Origin: Paenibacillus alginolyticus DSM 5050 = NBRC 15375
GTDB lineage: Bacteria > Bacillota > Bacilli > Paenibacillales > NBRC-103111
Reading direction: 5' to 3'
Length of the DNA: 64,000 nucleotides
Assembly (NCBI RefSeq): GCF_000422905.1
Contig: NZ_AUGY01000017.1
Location: 48,318 to 112,317, forward strand
The position numbers and the translations under genes are program-made. A model generated the notes under the pieces. It ran no database searches. It was not told where the DNA came from and saw only the letters and a list, made by a program, of their open reading frames with translations. Shown piece by piece: positions 10,726 through 20,029 of the stretch (position 1 is the stretch's first letter; every line of letters begins with the position of its first letter).

Positions 10726-10754
10726 TTTACTCATACACAGCGAAACGCTATACT
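10726..10754 (+). promoter_or_regulatory. Sigma-A-like promoter of acnA
   Basis: TTTACT and TATACT are separated by 17 bp, with the start point predicted near 10761. The palindromic operator at 10781-10797 would then lie about 20 bp into the transcript. Confidence 0.6.
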
Positions 10755-10780
10755 TGATGTAGAGGGATTAATGAAATTGA

Positions 10781-10797
10781 GTTTCATTAGATGAAAC
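10781..10797. promoter_or_regulatory. Palindromic operator shared with the iclR gene
   Basis: The sequence GTTTCATTAGATGAAAC is a near-perfect inverted repeat 37 bp before the acnA ATG. The same pattern, GTTTCACTATATGAAAC, occurs once more, at 16364-16380 in front of the IclR-type regulator gene. It is a likely repressor site placed downstream of the acnA promoter. Confidence 0.6.
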
Positions 10798-10833
10798 CAA
10801 TGGATGATTAATATTATTGAGGAGGAATTACCC

Positions 10834-13551
10834 ATGTCCAATAAGGACTCTTTTTCTGTGCGTAAGCAGTTAACTGTGGGAACGAAATCGTTCCAGTATT
10901 ACAGTCTTCCTGATTTTGAAAATCAAGGCCACGGAACCGTTAGCAATCTGCCTGTCTCCATTCGCGTTTTGCTCGAGGCGGCTATTCGTCAATTCGACGG
11001 TCGTGCCATTACAAGTGAACACGTGAAACAAATCGCTGGTTGGGCTGAAGGCCGCGATGAAAACAAAGAAATCCCTTTCATTCCTGCCCGTATCGTTCTT
11101 CAGGATTTCACAGGCGTCCCCGTCGTTGTTGACCTTGCGGCAATGCGTGCGACGATGGCTCGTGAAGGCGGAGATCCAAAACGGATCAACCCGCTCGTTC
11201 CTGTAGACCTTGTTATTGACCACTCTGTTATGGTCGATGCTTTCGGATCCCCGGATGCACTGGACTACAACATTAACTTAGAGTTCGAAAGAAACGAAGA
11301 GCGTTACCGTTTCCTACGTTGGGCACAAACGGCGTTCGATAACTTCCGTGCTGTTCCACCTTCAACAGGTATCGTTCACCAAGTTAACTTGGAGTACCTA
11401 GCTTCCGTAGCAGCTACCAAAACGATTGATGGAGAAACGGTTGTTTACCCAGATTCCCTCGTAGGTACAGATTCCCACACGACAATGATCAACGGACTTG
11501 GTGTTGTAGGTTGGGGCGTAGGCGGTATTGAAGCTGAGGCTGGTATGCTTGGACAACCGCTTTACTTCGTAGCTCCGGACGTTGTTGGTTTCAAATTGAC
11601 AGGTCACCTGGCAGAAGGCGCCACAGCAACTGACTTGGCTCTGACGGTTACACAAATTTTGCGTAAAAAAGGCGTTGTTGGTAAATTCGTTGAGTTCTTC
11701 GGTCCTGGTCTGAGCAACATTTCCTTGGCTGACCGTGCAACAGTAGCGAATATGGCTCCTGAGTATGGCGCAACAATCGGATTCTTCCCAGTCGACAACG
11801 AAACATTGAACTACCTAAGAAGTACAGGTCGTGACGCTGATCAAATCGCGCTTGTTGAAGCTTACTACAAAGCTCAAGGTATGTTCCGTACAGACAGCAC
11901 ACCAGATCCACAGTTCACAGATGTCATTGAACTTGATCTTGGCGCAGTAGTACCAAGCTTAGCTGGTCCTAAACGTCCGCAAGACCGTGTTGAGCTTACG
12001 AACATGAAGGAGTCTTTCAACTCCATCATCCGTACTCCTATCGAAAAAGGCGGCTATGGCCTTACCGATGAGAAAATCGAAGAAGTCGTTGATGTTGTTT
12101 ATCCAAATGGCCAAACGGTCAAAATGGGCACAGGCTCCGTTGTCATCGCGGCAATCACTTCCTGTACAAACACATCGAACCCGAGCGTTATGCTAGGAGC
12201 CGGACTTGTAGCGAAAAAAGCCGTAGCTCGCGGTTTGAGAAAACCAGCTTTCGTTAAGAGCTCACTGACACCAGGTTCCTTGGTTGTTACCGAGTACTTG
12301 ATTAAAGCAGGCTTGCTTGAGCCACTAGAAGCACTAGGCTTCCACGTTGCAGGCTACGGTTGCGCAACTTGTATCGGTAACTCCGGTCCGCTTCCAGAAG
12401 AAGTAAGCAAAGCTATCATCGACAACGATATGACTGTGGCTGCCGTTATTTCCGGTAACCGTAACTTCGAAGGCCGCGTACATGCTCAAGTAAAAGCAAA
12501 CTACCTGGGATCACCTCCGCTTGTTGTTGCCTATGCACTTGCAGGAACAGTGAACATTGATTTGGCTAACGATCCAATCGGCTATGACCAAAACAACCAA
12601 CCTGTTTACCTCAAAGACATTTGGCCTACAAACCAAGAGATTCAAGAAGCTCTTGGCGTAGCAATGAGCGCTGACATGTTCCGTGATAAATACAGCAACG
12701 TATTCCGTGCGAACGAGCGTTTCAACCAAATCGCGATTCCAGAAGGCGATCTGTACGAGTTCGACAAGAACTCCACATACATTCAAGAGCCTCCGTTCTT
12801 CACAGATTTGGGCACGGTTCTTGATGATATCGCTGATATTCGCAACGCGAAAACATTGGCACTTATGGGCGATTCCGTTACTACGGATCATATCTCCCCT
12901 GCCGGAAACATCAAAGTTGACAGCCCTGGAGGTCAGTACCTGATCAACCATGGTGTGAAAAAAGAAGACTTCAACTCCTACGGTTCCCGTCGTGGTAACC
13001 ACGAAGTGATGATGCGCGGAACGTTCGCGAACATCCGCATTCGTAACCAAGTGGCACCAGGAACAGAAGGCGGCGTAACAACTTACCTGCCTACTGGCGA
13101 AGTTGAATCCATCTACGATGCTTCCATGAAGTATCAAGCTGAAGGCCAAAACCTCGTAGTTATCGCGGGTAAAGAGTACGGAACTGGAAGCTCCCGTGAC
13201 TGGGCGGCAAAAGGTACATTCCTACTTGGCGTCAAAGCCGTTATCGCGGAAAGCTTCGAGCGTATTCACCGCAGTAACCTTGTTGGTATGGGCGTTCTTC
13301 CACTTCAATTCACGGAAGGAAATGGTTGGAAAACACTAGGTATCACGGGTCGCGAAACATTCGATATCACAGGTTTGAGCAACGACGTACAACCAGGGTC
13401 CACTGTAAAAGTAACGGCTACTCGTGAAGATGGTACGACTTTCGAGTTCAATGTACTAGTGCGTTTAGATAGCATGGTTGACGTAGATTACTACCGTAAT
13501 GGCGGTATCCTGCAAACCGTTCTTCGTCAAATCATTTCTGAGAAAAACTAA
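10834..13551 (+). CDS. acnA: Aconitate hydratase
   Basis: A TCA-cycle enzyme interconverting citrate and isocitrate. At 905 residues it matches the AcnA/IRP1-type monomeric family. The [4Fe-4S] ligands are visible in [15 protein letters not shown] and [15 protein letters not shown], and the swivel domain carries [15 protein letters not shown]. The ATG at 10834 follows GAGGAGG; an in-frame upstream ATG at 10804 lacks a binding site. The gene is monocistronic with its own terminator. A palindrome shared with the neighbouring iclR suggests local control instead of, or besides, the CcpC-type control known in Bacillus. Confidence 0.97.
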   Translation: MSNKDSFSVRKQLTVGTKSFQYYSLPDFENQGHGTVSNLPVSIRVLLEAAIRQFDGRAITSEHVKQIAGWAEGRDENKEIPFIPARIVLQDFTGVPVVVDLAAMRATMAREGGDPKRINPLVPVDLVIDHSVMVDAFGSPDALDYNINLEFERNEERYRFLRWAQTAFDNFRAVPPSTGIVHQVNLEYLASVAATKTIDGETVVYPDSLVGTDSHTTMINGLGVVGWGVGGIEAEAGMLGQPLYFVAPDVVGFKLTGHLAEGATATDLALTVTQILRKKGVVGKFVEFFGPGLSNISLADRATVANMAPEYGATIGFFPVDNETLNYLRSTGRDADQIALVEAYYKAQGMFRTDSTPDPQFTDVIELDLGAVVPSLAGPKRPQDRVELTNMKESFNSIIRTPIEKGGYGLTDEKIEEVVDVVYPNGQTVKMGTGSVVIAAITSCTNTSNPSVMLGAGLVAKKAVARGLRKPAFVKSSLTPGSLVVTEYLIKAGLLEPLEALGFHVAGYGCATCIGNSGPLPEEVSKAIIDNDMTVAAVISGNRNFEGRVHAQVKANYLGSPPLVVAYALAGTVNIDLANDPIGYDQNNQPVYLKDIWPTNQEIQEALGVAMSADMFRDKYSNVFRANERFNQIAIPEGDLYEFDKNSTYIQEPPFFTDLGTVLDDIADIRNAKTLALMGDSVTTDHISPAGNIKVDSPGGQYLINHGVKKEDFNSYGSRRGNHEVMMRGTFANIRIRNQVAPGTEGGVTTYLPTGEVESIYDASMKYQAEGQNLVVIAGKEYGTGSSRDWAAKGTFLLGVKAVIAESFERIHRSNLVGMGVLPLQFTEGNGWKTLGITGRETFDITGLSNDVQPGSTVKVTATREDGTTFEFNVLVRLDSMVDVDYYRNGGILQTVLRQIISEKN

Positions 13552-13587
13552 TACAGCAATACACACAAAAAACGCATAACACAGCAA

Positions 13588-13626
13588 AAGTCCGGGATTG
13601 CCATATATGGCGATCTCGGGCTTTTT
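13588..13626 (+). terminator. Intrinsic terminator after acnA
   Basis: A long stem (AGTCCGGGAT with GCC, paired to GGC and ATCTCGGGCT) closes on ATAT and runs into CTTTTTATTTTT, 37 bp after the acnA stop. Confidence 0.85.
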
Positions 13627-13779
13627 ATTTTTAATAGAAGCCAAATCAGCAATAATTAAGCCATTTTCACAACCTAAATTCCCTTACGGCGCCAAGGGTT
13701 TGGGCTGTATTACCAATAACTGCGGGTTGAGCCTCCCCTCCTTGGCACCTATACTGATAGAACGAAAGGGGAGATGAAC

Positions 13780-14436
13780 ATGAAGTTGATTAAAAAACTC
13801 GTCCTTGTCGTGCTGCTAGCTTCAATGGGATTAGGTTTTACCGTAAGCGAATGGAGCCAACCGGCTTCTGCTGCTACTACTTTGAAGCAAGGCAGTCAAA
13901 ACGGTGATGTCTGGGACGCTCAGTTCCGACTCGGGACTTTAGGCTACTATCAGCAACCTGTGGATGGCAATTATGGTCCGATTACGGCCGCTGCTGTTCG
14001 CAATTTTCAATATAATTATGGTCTAACCGTTGACGGCATGATTGGAGCGAAAACTTGGGAGGCTTTACGCAACTATTCAGTGAATCAAGCTGAATTGGAT
14101 ATGTTAGCGAAGGTGATTTACAGCGAGGCTCGCGGTGAATCCTATGAAGGACAAGTGGCTGTTGGGGCCGTTGTCATGAATCGTCTACAATCGAGTCAGT
14201 TCCCGAATTCCATCCAAGGCATTATATTTGAACCGGGGGCTTTTACAGCCGTTAGTGACGGACAATACTGGCTTAAGCCGGATTCCACGGCCTACATGGC
14301 AGCACAGGATGCTGTTCGCGGCTGGGACCCTACCAAGGGTGCCCTGTATTATTTTAATCCAGATACAGCGACAAGCAAATGGATCTGGTCAAGACCGCAG
14401 ACTGTGCGGATTGGGCATCATATTTTTGCTAGGTAA
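13780..14436 (+). CDS. sleB: Cell wall hydrolase, SleB type, with peptidoglycan-binding domain
   Basis: The protein has 218 residues. Residues 1-32 form a signal peptide ending in ASAAT. Residues 35-95 are a PG_binding_1 domain (LKQGSQNGDVWDAQFRLGTLGYY, VDGNYGPITAAAVRNFQ, each part shown separately here). Residues 105-218 are a Hydrolase_2 domain with the catalytic glutamate in YSEARGESYEGQVAVGAVV and the typical RVKS-like end RIGHHIFAR. SleB is a spore cortex lytic transglycosylase. No YpeB partner is adjacent, so it may be a vegetative CwlJ/SleB-like paralogue. The second ATG, at 13780, has the better spacing to AAAGGGGAG. Confidence 0.85.
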   Translation: MKLIKKLVLVVLLASMGLGFTVSEWSQPASAATTLKQGSQNGDVWDAQFRLGTLGYYQQPVDGNYGPITAAAVRNFQYNYGLTVDGMIGAKTWEALRNYSVNQAELDMLAKVIYSEARGESYEGQVAVGAVVMNRLQSSQFPNSIQGIIFEPGAFTAVSDGQYWLKPDSTAYMAAQDAVRGWDPTKGALYYFNPDTATSKWIWSRPQTVRIGHHIFAR

Positions 14437-14456
14437 TACAAAGATAGAAGAAAAAC

Positions 14457-14510
14457 AAACACCTCTACCGAAGCCGCCACATGGTGAGCGACCTCGCGTA
14501 GAGGTGTTTT
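14457..14510 (+). terminator. Terminator between convergent sleB and the CDF transporter gene
   Basis: ACACCTCTAC pairs with GTAGAGGTGT around a roughly 28-nt loop and ends in TTTT. A-rich sequence on the other side lets it act for both strands. Confidence 0.7.
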
Positions 14511-14555
14511 ACATAGATATGCGAATTGGCAGCTCAGGAAGATTAAGAATTAAGA

Positions 14556-15461
14556 TCAATCCCCGCCTGATGTAGTAGACTCCTCATACCAAGGATTCAA
14601 ATGAACCAGCACCTCATCCACATCACTATGCGCTTCTTTGATTTTTTGCTTAATACGGCGGCTAATGTCATGACCTTCTTGGATGGTTAATTTGCCTGAT
14701 ACACCAAGTCTGGCGTCAACTAATATGTAATGACCGTGCTCACGGGCACGCAGGCGGTCGATTCGTTTGACCTCTGGTACAGATCGGATCAATGCCGCGT
14801 ATTGTTCAATGTATGTCGTGCTTACACTGCGCTCCATGAGAATGTCGAAAGATTCGCTGCCCATTTCGTATGCCAATTTCAGCACTAAAAAAGAAACAAT
14901 GATACCAGCCACGGGGTCGCCAAAAGCCAGTATGCTATAGCCGTAGTGATCGCCGATTAAAGCCAAACCTATACCGACCGAAGCAGCAATCGAAGCATAT
15001 ACGTCGGCCAAATGATCATAAGCAGTGGCTATTAATCCTTTGCTGTTAACCTTTTGGCCGATACGTTTGGTGTAAACATAAAGAATTTGCTTCCAAACTA
15101 GCGAGATGATTGCCGCGATAAATGCAATTATATGCGCCTCTCCTGCTGGCTCAAATAACGCATGAATAGAGTGGTAGCCCATATAAATGGCTGCTCCACC
15201 TAAGATGATAGCGACAATGAAGGCTCCGAGCACCTCGGCTTTGCCATGCCCGTAAGGATGGTCCACATCCGCTGGTTTGGAGGAAACGCGCATCGAGCTA
15301 TAAGCGGTTGCGGTTGCAATGACATCTCCCGCGTTATGGATGCCGTCGGCGATTAGCACTTGGCTTTTGAAATTGAGGCCGACGATGATTTTGATGGCGG
15401 TCAGCACGATATTACTGGCAAGACTGATCCAGATCGCCAGCATCGAGGCTGTCTTATTCAT
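14556..15461 (-). CDS. Cation diffusion facilitator (CDF) metal transporter
   Basis: An inner-membrane proton-driven exporter of divalent metals (301 residues). It shows six membrane segments, the ligand motif ADGIHNAGDVIATATAY in TM2, HPYGHGKAE after TM3, and AYDHLADVYAS in TM5, then a cytoplasmic C-terminal dimerisation domain (VDARLGVSGKLTIQEGHDIS). Two starts are adjacent, GTG at 15464 and ATG at 15461, after GGGAG; I use the ATG. Zn, Mn, Co or Fe cannot be told apart from sequence alone. It lies 128 bp downstream of iclR on the same strand. Confidence 0.92.
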   Translation of the reverse strand: MNKTASMLAIWISLASNIVLTAIKIIVGLNFKSQVLIADGIHNAGDVIATATAYSSMRVSSKPADVDHPYGHGKAEVLGAFIVAIILGGAAIYMGYHSIHALFEPAGEAHIIAFIAAIISLVWKQILYVYTKRIGQKVNSKGLIATAYDHLADVYASIAASVGIGLALIGDHYGYSILAFGDPVAGIIVSFLVLKLAYEMGSESFDILMERSVSTTYIEQYAALIRSVPEVKRIDRLRAREHGHYILVDARLGVSGKLTIQEGHDISRRIKQKIKEAHSDVDEVLVHLNPWYEESTTSGGD

Positions 15462-15491
15462 CACTTGCCACTCCCTTTCCCTCTTCTAGTA

Positions 15492-15575
15492 TGACCTCCT
15501 AGAAGCAAAGCATCCGTCATCCTGACGACGGATGACGAGTAGGGCTGCGGCTTCGCGCCAGCACGAAGCCGCACA
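15492..15575 (-). terminator. Two hairpins after iclR
   Basis: GCATCCGTCATC pairs with GACGGATGACG, and beside it GCTGCGGCTTCG pairs with CGAAGCCGCAC. Neither has a T-tract, so they may stabilise or separate the iclR and CDF messages instead of ending them. Confidence 0.4.
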
Positions 15576-15589
15576 AAAGAACGATGCGT

Positions 15590-16351
15590 CTAGCGCAGCA
15601 TCGTTCCCATACGCCGCGCCGCCTCCACAATGAGCGGCGCCTGCTCTTGCATCAGCTCCAGCGTGAGCCGGTTCGCTGGACCCGAGACCGCGAGGGCGGC
15701 CACAAGCCGGCCGCCGCGGTCGAGAACCGGTGCGGACACAGCCGCCGCACCGGGTTCGCGCTCTTCGACGCTCGTGGCGAAGCCGGCGCGTCGGGTGTCG
15801 CTGAGCTGCTGCAGGAACGCAAGCGTATCTAGCCCGGTCGGCCAATCGGCCGAGGCTAGAAGCTGCTCCTGCAGCGCTGGCTCAGCGAAGGCGACGAGCA
15901 CCTTGCTCGAGGCGCCGACGTACAAAGGCATTCGCGCCCCGACAGGGGCAACGCGGCGAATGGCATGGTTGCTCTGGACGGCTTGGACGCGTACGCGCTC
16001 AAGGCCGTCCTGCACGTACAGCGAGATCGTCTCGCCGAGCTGATCGCGCAGCCGTTCCATTTCCGGCAGCAGAATGACGCCGGGGTCCCCCTCTTTGGAG
16101 AGGTTAGCGGACAACTCCCATAGCCGGTAACCGAGTCTGTATTTATCCGTCGAGCCATCGCGCATGATGAATCCTTTGCCTTCTAGGGAAGCTAGAAGAC
16201 GGTGTACCGTGCTTTTGTGAAGCTGGGCACGACTTGCTATTTCGGTCAGCGTCAATTCCGACGCACCGGTGAAACAAAGCATAATATCTAAAGCGCGCTC
16301 AACGGCGCGCACGGTCAGCTTGCCATCTTCCATTGTTTTCACCACTTTCAT
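15590..16351 (-). CDS. IclR-family transcriptional regulator
   Basis: The protein has 253 residues. The N-terminal winged helix-turn-helix (LTLTEIASRAQLHKSTVHRLL) is followed by the IclR effector-binding domain with GARMPLYVGASSKVLVAF, EEREPGAAAVSAPV and LVAALAVSGPANRL. IclR proteins bind short palindromes and sense small carboxylates or aromatics. A palindrome (16364-16380) lies just upstream and recurs at acnA, so autoregulation and control of acnA are inferred. ATG at 16333 (weak GTGG site) is an alternative start. The gene is visibly more GC-rich than its neighbours. Confidence 0.9.
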   Translation of the reverse strand: MKVVKTMEDGKLTVRAVERALDIMLCFTGASELTLTEIASRAQLHKSTVHRLLASLEGKGFIMRDGSTDKYRLGYRLWELSANLSKEGDPGVILLPEMERLRDQLGETISLYVQDGLERVRVQAVQSNHAIRRVAPVGARMPLYVGASSKVLVAFAEPALQEQLLASADWPTGLDTLAFLQQLSDTRRAGFATSVEEREPGAAAVSAPVLDRGGRLVAALAVSGPANRLTLELMQEQAPLIVEAARRMGTMLR

Positions 16352-16363
16352 CCGCGTGAAAAA

Positions 16364-16380
16364 GTTTCACTATATGAAAC
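16364..16380. promoter_or_regulatory. Palindromic operator upstream of iclR
   Basis: GTTTCACTATATGAAAC is a perfect 6-bp-arm inverted repeat around CTATA, 12 bp before the first possible iclR start. It matches the acnA-upstream palindrome at 15 of 17 positions. Confidence 0.6.
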
Positions 16381-16520
16381 TCAGTTATATTCAGTATAGC
16401 GAATCTCTTTTAACCCGTAAAGGAGGGACTTTGGTCTTGAACTAAGATCCCTATAAATCTGTTTTCTCATTTGTTACAGAACGATTACAAAGGGCTTACA
16501 ATTAGCGCAATCTCATTGAC

Positions 16521-16535
16521 TTGAAAGCGCATTCA
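16521..16535 (+). promoter_or_regulatory. CcpA cre site upstream of the alpha/beta hydrolase gene
   Basis: TTGAAAGCGCATTCA matches the published cre consensus WTGNAANCGNWNNCW at every position, 115 bp before the hydrolase start. Carbon catabolite control is inferred. Confidence 0.55.
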
Positions 16536-16650
16536 GAATACTATTAAGTTAATGGAATACTTATCTGAATATTTAAATAATTCATTCTCCCTTTAACCTC
16601 TAACCCGCATAAGCATAATCACACTATTTTATTTGAGGGAGGGTACTACG

Positions 16651-17670
16651 ATGTCAACAACATCTCTAACCCCTGGAACTGGTTCACTACAACCCACACT
16701 AGAGCAAGTGGTCACCCGACCGCTTTTGCGCAAAAAAAGGCTGGTTTTCACCATCCTCATTTCATTTCTAATCCTATGCACTTCTTTACTTCTTGGTTTT
16801 CACGCCTATATTGCTTGGACACTGGCTCGGCCGCATATTGACCCGCTTCATTCGGATCCGATGAAGGCCGTGGGTCTTTCTTACAACAATGTGACTTTCC
16901 CTAGTCTGAATGGCACATCAAACCTAGACGGTTGGTTCATACCTGGTAATTCCGATAAAACGGTTATCTTCTCCCATGGTTACGGCGGCAATCGCGAAGA
17001 ACTTTGGGTTCCCATTTACAGCTTAGCCCGCGAACTTCATTTGCAAAGCTACAATGTACTCATGTTCGATTATGGCTATGTGCACCCTAACAGTAAGCGA
17101 ATCATGACTGGCGGCATCCAGGAATCGCAAGAACTGCTTGGCGCCATCCATTATATCAAGCAGATTTCCAGCGGTCCTATCTATATCTGGGGCTTCTCTA
17201 TGGGAGCAGGAACAGCACTACAGACTGCTCTTCAAAGTGGCAACGATATTTCGGGGATGATTCTGGACAGCACTTTTTTGCTCAATCCAGACACACTCTA
17301 TCATAATATGAAGCAAGTCGTTAACGTGCCGAAATTCCCATCTCTACCGCTTGTACGCTTATTCTTCCCTTTGCTCAATGGGGTTAGCTTGCAAGAAGTC
17401 CCTTACAACAAAGTAACCTCAACAGCTTATCCGATGCCGATTTTCTTCATCCATGGTACGGAAGATTACAAAGCACCCTATGGCATGGTAGAAGATATGT
17501 TCAAGCAGCAAAAGGACTCCGAATCCAAGCTCTGGATTATCCCAAATGCGCAGCATGAGCTGCTGTACCGAGCAGAGCCCAAAACGTATATGCGCCGAAC
17601 GATGAATTTCCTTAACAGTATCTCAACTACTCCTATGCAAGTTAACCTAGGTATTCCCTCCTCCCTATAA
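16651..17670 (+). CDS. Membrane-anchored alpha/beta hydrolase
   Basis: The protein has 339 residues. One N-terminal membrane segment (about 35-60) anchors an alpha/beta-hydrolase domain facing outward. Visible are the oxyanion-loop FSHGYGGNREE, the nucleophile elbow WGFSMGAGTAL (GxSxG serine), the acid in FFIHGTEDYKAPYG and the histidine in NAQHELLYRAEP. It resembles the YqkD/serine-aminopeptidase-like group. The substrate is unknown. The ATG at 16651 follows GAGGGAGG. A perfect cre site and a strong terminator flank it, so it is a single-gene unit. Confidence 0.85.
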   Translation: MSTTSLTPGTGSLQPTLEQVVTRPLLRKKRLVFTILISFLILCTSLLLGFHAYIAWTLARPHIDPLHSDPMKAVGLSYNNVTFPSLNGTSNLDGWFIPGNSDKTVIFSHGYGGNREELWVPIYSLARELHLQSYNVLMFDYGYVHPNSKRIMTGGIQESQELLGAIHYIKQISSGPIYIWGFSMGAGTALQTALQSGNDISGMILDSTFLLNPDTLYHNMKQVVNVPKFPSLPLVRLFFPLLNGVSLQEVPYNKVTSTAYPMPIFFIHGTEDYKAPYGMVEDMFKQQKDSESKLWIIPNAQHELLYRAEPKTYMRRTMNFLNSISTTPMQVNLGIPSSL

Positions 17671-17673
17671 AAT

Positions 17674-17700
17674 CGGCCCCTCGCGGGTCGATATTTTTTT
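17674..17700 (+). terminator. Intrinsic terminator after the alpha/beta hydrolase gene
   Basis: ATCGGCCC pairs with GGGTCGAT around CTCGC, followed by a run of T residues. It begins four bases after the stop codon. Confidence 0.85.
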
Positions 17701-17730
17701 GCCTATACTAGCGTGTTTCTGGACTCCTGG

Positions 17731-18346
17731 CTCCAAGAAGTCCTTTTCGGACTTCTCAGCCCCACATTGCTACTTTTCTAGCGATGAGAAGTCCTTTTCG
17801 GCTCTCTCAGCATTCTTTTGTGGTCAACAAGCATCCTTTTGCCTCCAAGAAGTCCTTTTCGGACTTCTCAGCAACACTTTGCTACTTTTCGGGCGATGAG
17901 AAGTCCTTTTCGGCTCTCTCAGCATTCATTTGTGGTCAACAAGCATCCTTTTGCCTCCAAGAAGTCCTTTTCGGACTTCTCAGCAACACTTTGCTACTTT
18001 TCGGGCGATAGAAGTCCATTTCGGCTCTCTCAGCATTAATTTGTGGTCAAACAAGCTATCCTTTTGCCTCCAAGAAGTCCTTTTCGGACTTCTCAGCAAC
18101 ACTTTGCTACTTTTCCGGCGATGAGAAGTCCATTTCGGCGCTCTCAGCATTCATTTGTGTTCAACAAGCATCCTTCCGGCTCTGAGAAGTCCTTTTCGGA
18201 CTTCTCAGCAACACTTTGCTACTTTTCGGGCGATAGAAGTCCATTTCGGCTCTCTCAGCATTAATTTGTGGTCAAACAAGCTATCCTTTTGCCTCCAAGA
18301 AGTCCTTTTCGGACTTCTCAGCAACACTTTGCTGCTTTTCACAGAC
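17731..18346. repeat. Palindrome array 2 (AAGTCC/GGACTT), eleven units in 112-113 bp tandem repeats
   Basis: About 5.5 copies of a 112-113 bp repeat start at 17731, 17843, 17955, 18068, 18180 and 18293. Each copy holds a perfect unit AAGTCCTTTTCGGACTT and an imperfect unit AAGTCC-TTTTC-GGCTCT or close variants. Unit starts are 17738, 17789, 17850, 17901, 17962, 18012, 18075, 18126, 18187, 18237 and 18300, giving distances of 50-51 and 61-63 in alternation. It fills the space between the convergent hydrolase and dgt genes. Small frames inside it are repeats of the same peptide and have no ribosome binding sites. Confidence 0.95.
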
Positions 18347-18397
18347 GGTATTATGCTGGTCCAATCAGCCGCTTGGGGTCTGGATCTTAACACCCAA

Positions 18398-19717
18398 CTA
18401 ATCCATCTCATAAATCGAGCCGGATTTGCTAGCGAACAATTCGGCGTAGACTTTCTCCGCGTAGGCGTCAGTCATACCGGAAATGTAATCCGCGACGAAA
18501 CGCGGCCAGCTCCAAGTGGCATTACGGCGTTCGTAGCTATCTATCCAGTCGGGAGGCATGATCCACTGCCCCTTGTCCTTGTCGATGAAGCTGTCCCACA
18601 GGCGCTCGACGATGATCTCGCTGCGTTTTTGCAGGCGCAGCACGCGGAAGTCCTTGATCAGCGTGACCCACGCAAGCTTCTTGAGAATTTCCATCGTGCG
18701 CAGCAGATTCATATCCTCAGCTCCGTCTTTCACAAGCGCAACCTTTTTCCAGCCTCGGTCAGGGTCATCTATAATGTCCAGACTACTCGCGAAAGAGCTC
18801 ACCCAGCGGGCTTTCATCTCTCTGCGCGTACGCGACTCTTCCCCGTTGCACTCTGCGAAAATTTGCTCCCACTGCTCCAGGTAGTCCGACAGAACTTGCC
18901 TGACCATTTGCTCGATATTGACTTGCTCCCAGCCGAATTTGTGCTTGTTGGGATCATTCAATATTTCCATGACCACATGGCGAATCAGTCTTTGATCCTC
19001 AAAAAAGGTTGCGTTCATTTGAATTTTGCCTGCACGGATACCATCTTCAATATCATGGGTAGAGTACGCGATATCGTCGCATAAATCCATCATTTGTGCT
19101 TCCAACGTCGAACAGCCCTCCGGCATATTCCATTGCGAGCGCAGATCTTGAATGATCTCCCATTCCGAAGCGTAGACACCCTTAAGCCGGCCTTCTTCCT
19201 CGATTAAAAATGGATACTTATTAATGCCAAGAAGCACCGCGGCTGTAAGGTCCAGACCGCTTTCACTTCCTGCTCTTTTTTCGAGAAACATCAGGATACG
19301 GAAATTTTGGGCATTGCCTTCATATTTCAAGCCATGATCCCTCATCAGAATATGATTCAGAACCTCTTCCCCTTTATGCCCAAAAGGCGGGTGACCGAAG
19401 TCGTGAGCGATCGATGCACACTCGACGACGGTAGGATCAATGATCAAGCCAGGATGCTCTCTTTTACTCAAAAAAGGGTTCGTCCGTTCTAAACGCTTCG
19501 CCACTTCTCTGGCGATTTGGGCAACTTCGAGCGAATGGGTCAGACGTGTTCGATAGTAATCACCTGATCCTGCGCCAAACACCTGCGATTTGCCCTGCAG
19601 CCGACGAAAGGTCGGAGATTGGATTAACCTCGCATAATCACGCTCAAATTCATCCCGTTCTTCACTCAATTTAGAGGAACCGGCCTCACCTGGCCGATAT
19701 TTACGTATGTTGTTCAT
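18398..19717 (-). CDS. dgt: Deoxyguanosinetriphosphate triphosphohydrolase-like protein
   Basis: An HD-superfamily dNTP triphosphohydrolase (439 residues) that removes triphosphate from dGTP or other dNTPs and helps set nucleotide pools. Seen are SPTFRRLQGKSQVF, the metal H in TRLTHSLEVAQIAR, the HD pair in IAHDFGHPPFGHKGEEVLN, and CDDIAYSTHDIEDGIRAG. The start ATG at 19717 gives MNNIRKYRPGE. It is monocistronic and convergent with the palindrome array. Substrate preference cannot be read from the sequence. Confidence 0.9.
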   Translation of the reverse strand: MNNIRKYRPGEAGSSKLSEERDEFERDYARLIQSPTFRRLQGKSQVFGAGSGDYYRTRLTHSLEVAQIAREVAKRLERTNPFLSKREHPGLIIDPTVVECASIAHDFGHPPFGHKGEEVLNHILMRDHGLKYEGNAQNFRILMFLEKRAGSESGLDLTAAVLLGINKYPFLIEEEGRLKGVYASEWEIIQDLRSQWNMPEGCSTLEAQMMDLCDDIAYSTHDIEDGIRAGKIQMNATFFEDQRLIRHVVMEILNDPNKHKFGWEQVNIEQMVRQVLSDYLEQWEQIFAECNGEESRTRREMKARWVSSFASSLDIIDDPDRGWKKVALVKDGAEDMNLLRTMEILKKLAWVTLIKDFRVLRLQKRSEIIVERLWDSFIDKDKGQWIMPPDWIDSYERRNATWSWPRFVADYISGMTDAYAEKVYAELFASKSGSIYEMD

Positions 19718-19971
19718 AAGCTTGCCTCCTCTAGTGCTCTTGCCGGACGCCCGGTATCGCTCTTAATCTTTTTTTTCAAGTTCAATAAGCCCCTCCGTTT
19801 ACCTCATCTTGCTTTCCTATCAGTTTATGCTACTGCATGTACAATAGTCCCTTGGGGATCTTGTATTATGTCAGATAACCTCTCTCGAGGTCCGAGAATC
19901 TCAAACTTTCTTATGTGGTAAAATAATACTATATCGTCTACCTCGCAACAAGTCATGACGCTCTTCCTGAA

Positions 19972-20019
19972 CAAAAAAAGGGATGCTGCACAAGACTATT
20001 GTCTCCATGCACATCCCTT
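19972..20019 (-). terminator. Intrinsic terminator after folE
   Basis: On the minus strand AAGGGATGTGCA pairs imperfectly with TGCAGCATCCCTT and is followed by seven T residues. The rest of 19718-20029 shows no gene or other signal I can name. Confidence 0.85.
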
Positions 20020-20029
20020 GTATATCTAC

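Noticed and set aside
12511..13149. 212-residue minus-strand frame inside acnA
   Set aside because: It is antisense to conserved aconitase sequence and lacks a ribosome binding site.
15486..15845. 119-residue Arg/Ala-rich frame antisense or out of frame to iclR
   Set aside because: It is a product of GC-rich codons in iclR; the IclR frame has the conserved domain.
17699..18264. Overlapping small frames of 60-75 residues in the tandem repeat
   Set aside because: They encode the same repeated peptide by virtue of the DNA repeat, shift frame between units and lack ribosome binding sites.
17731..18346. CRISPR array
   Set aside because: The intervals between repeats are themselves repeated copies, repeats are short palindromes with alternating spacing, and no cas gene is present.
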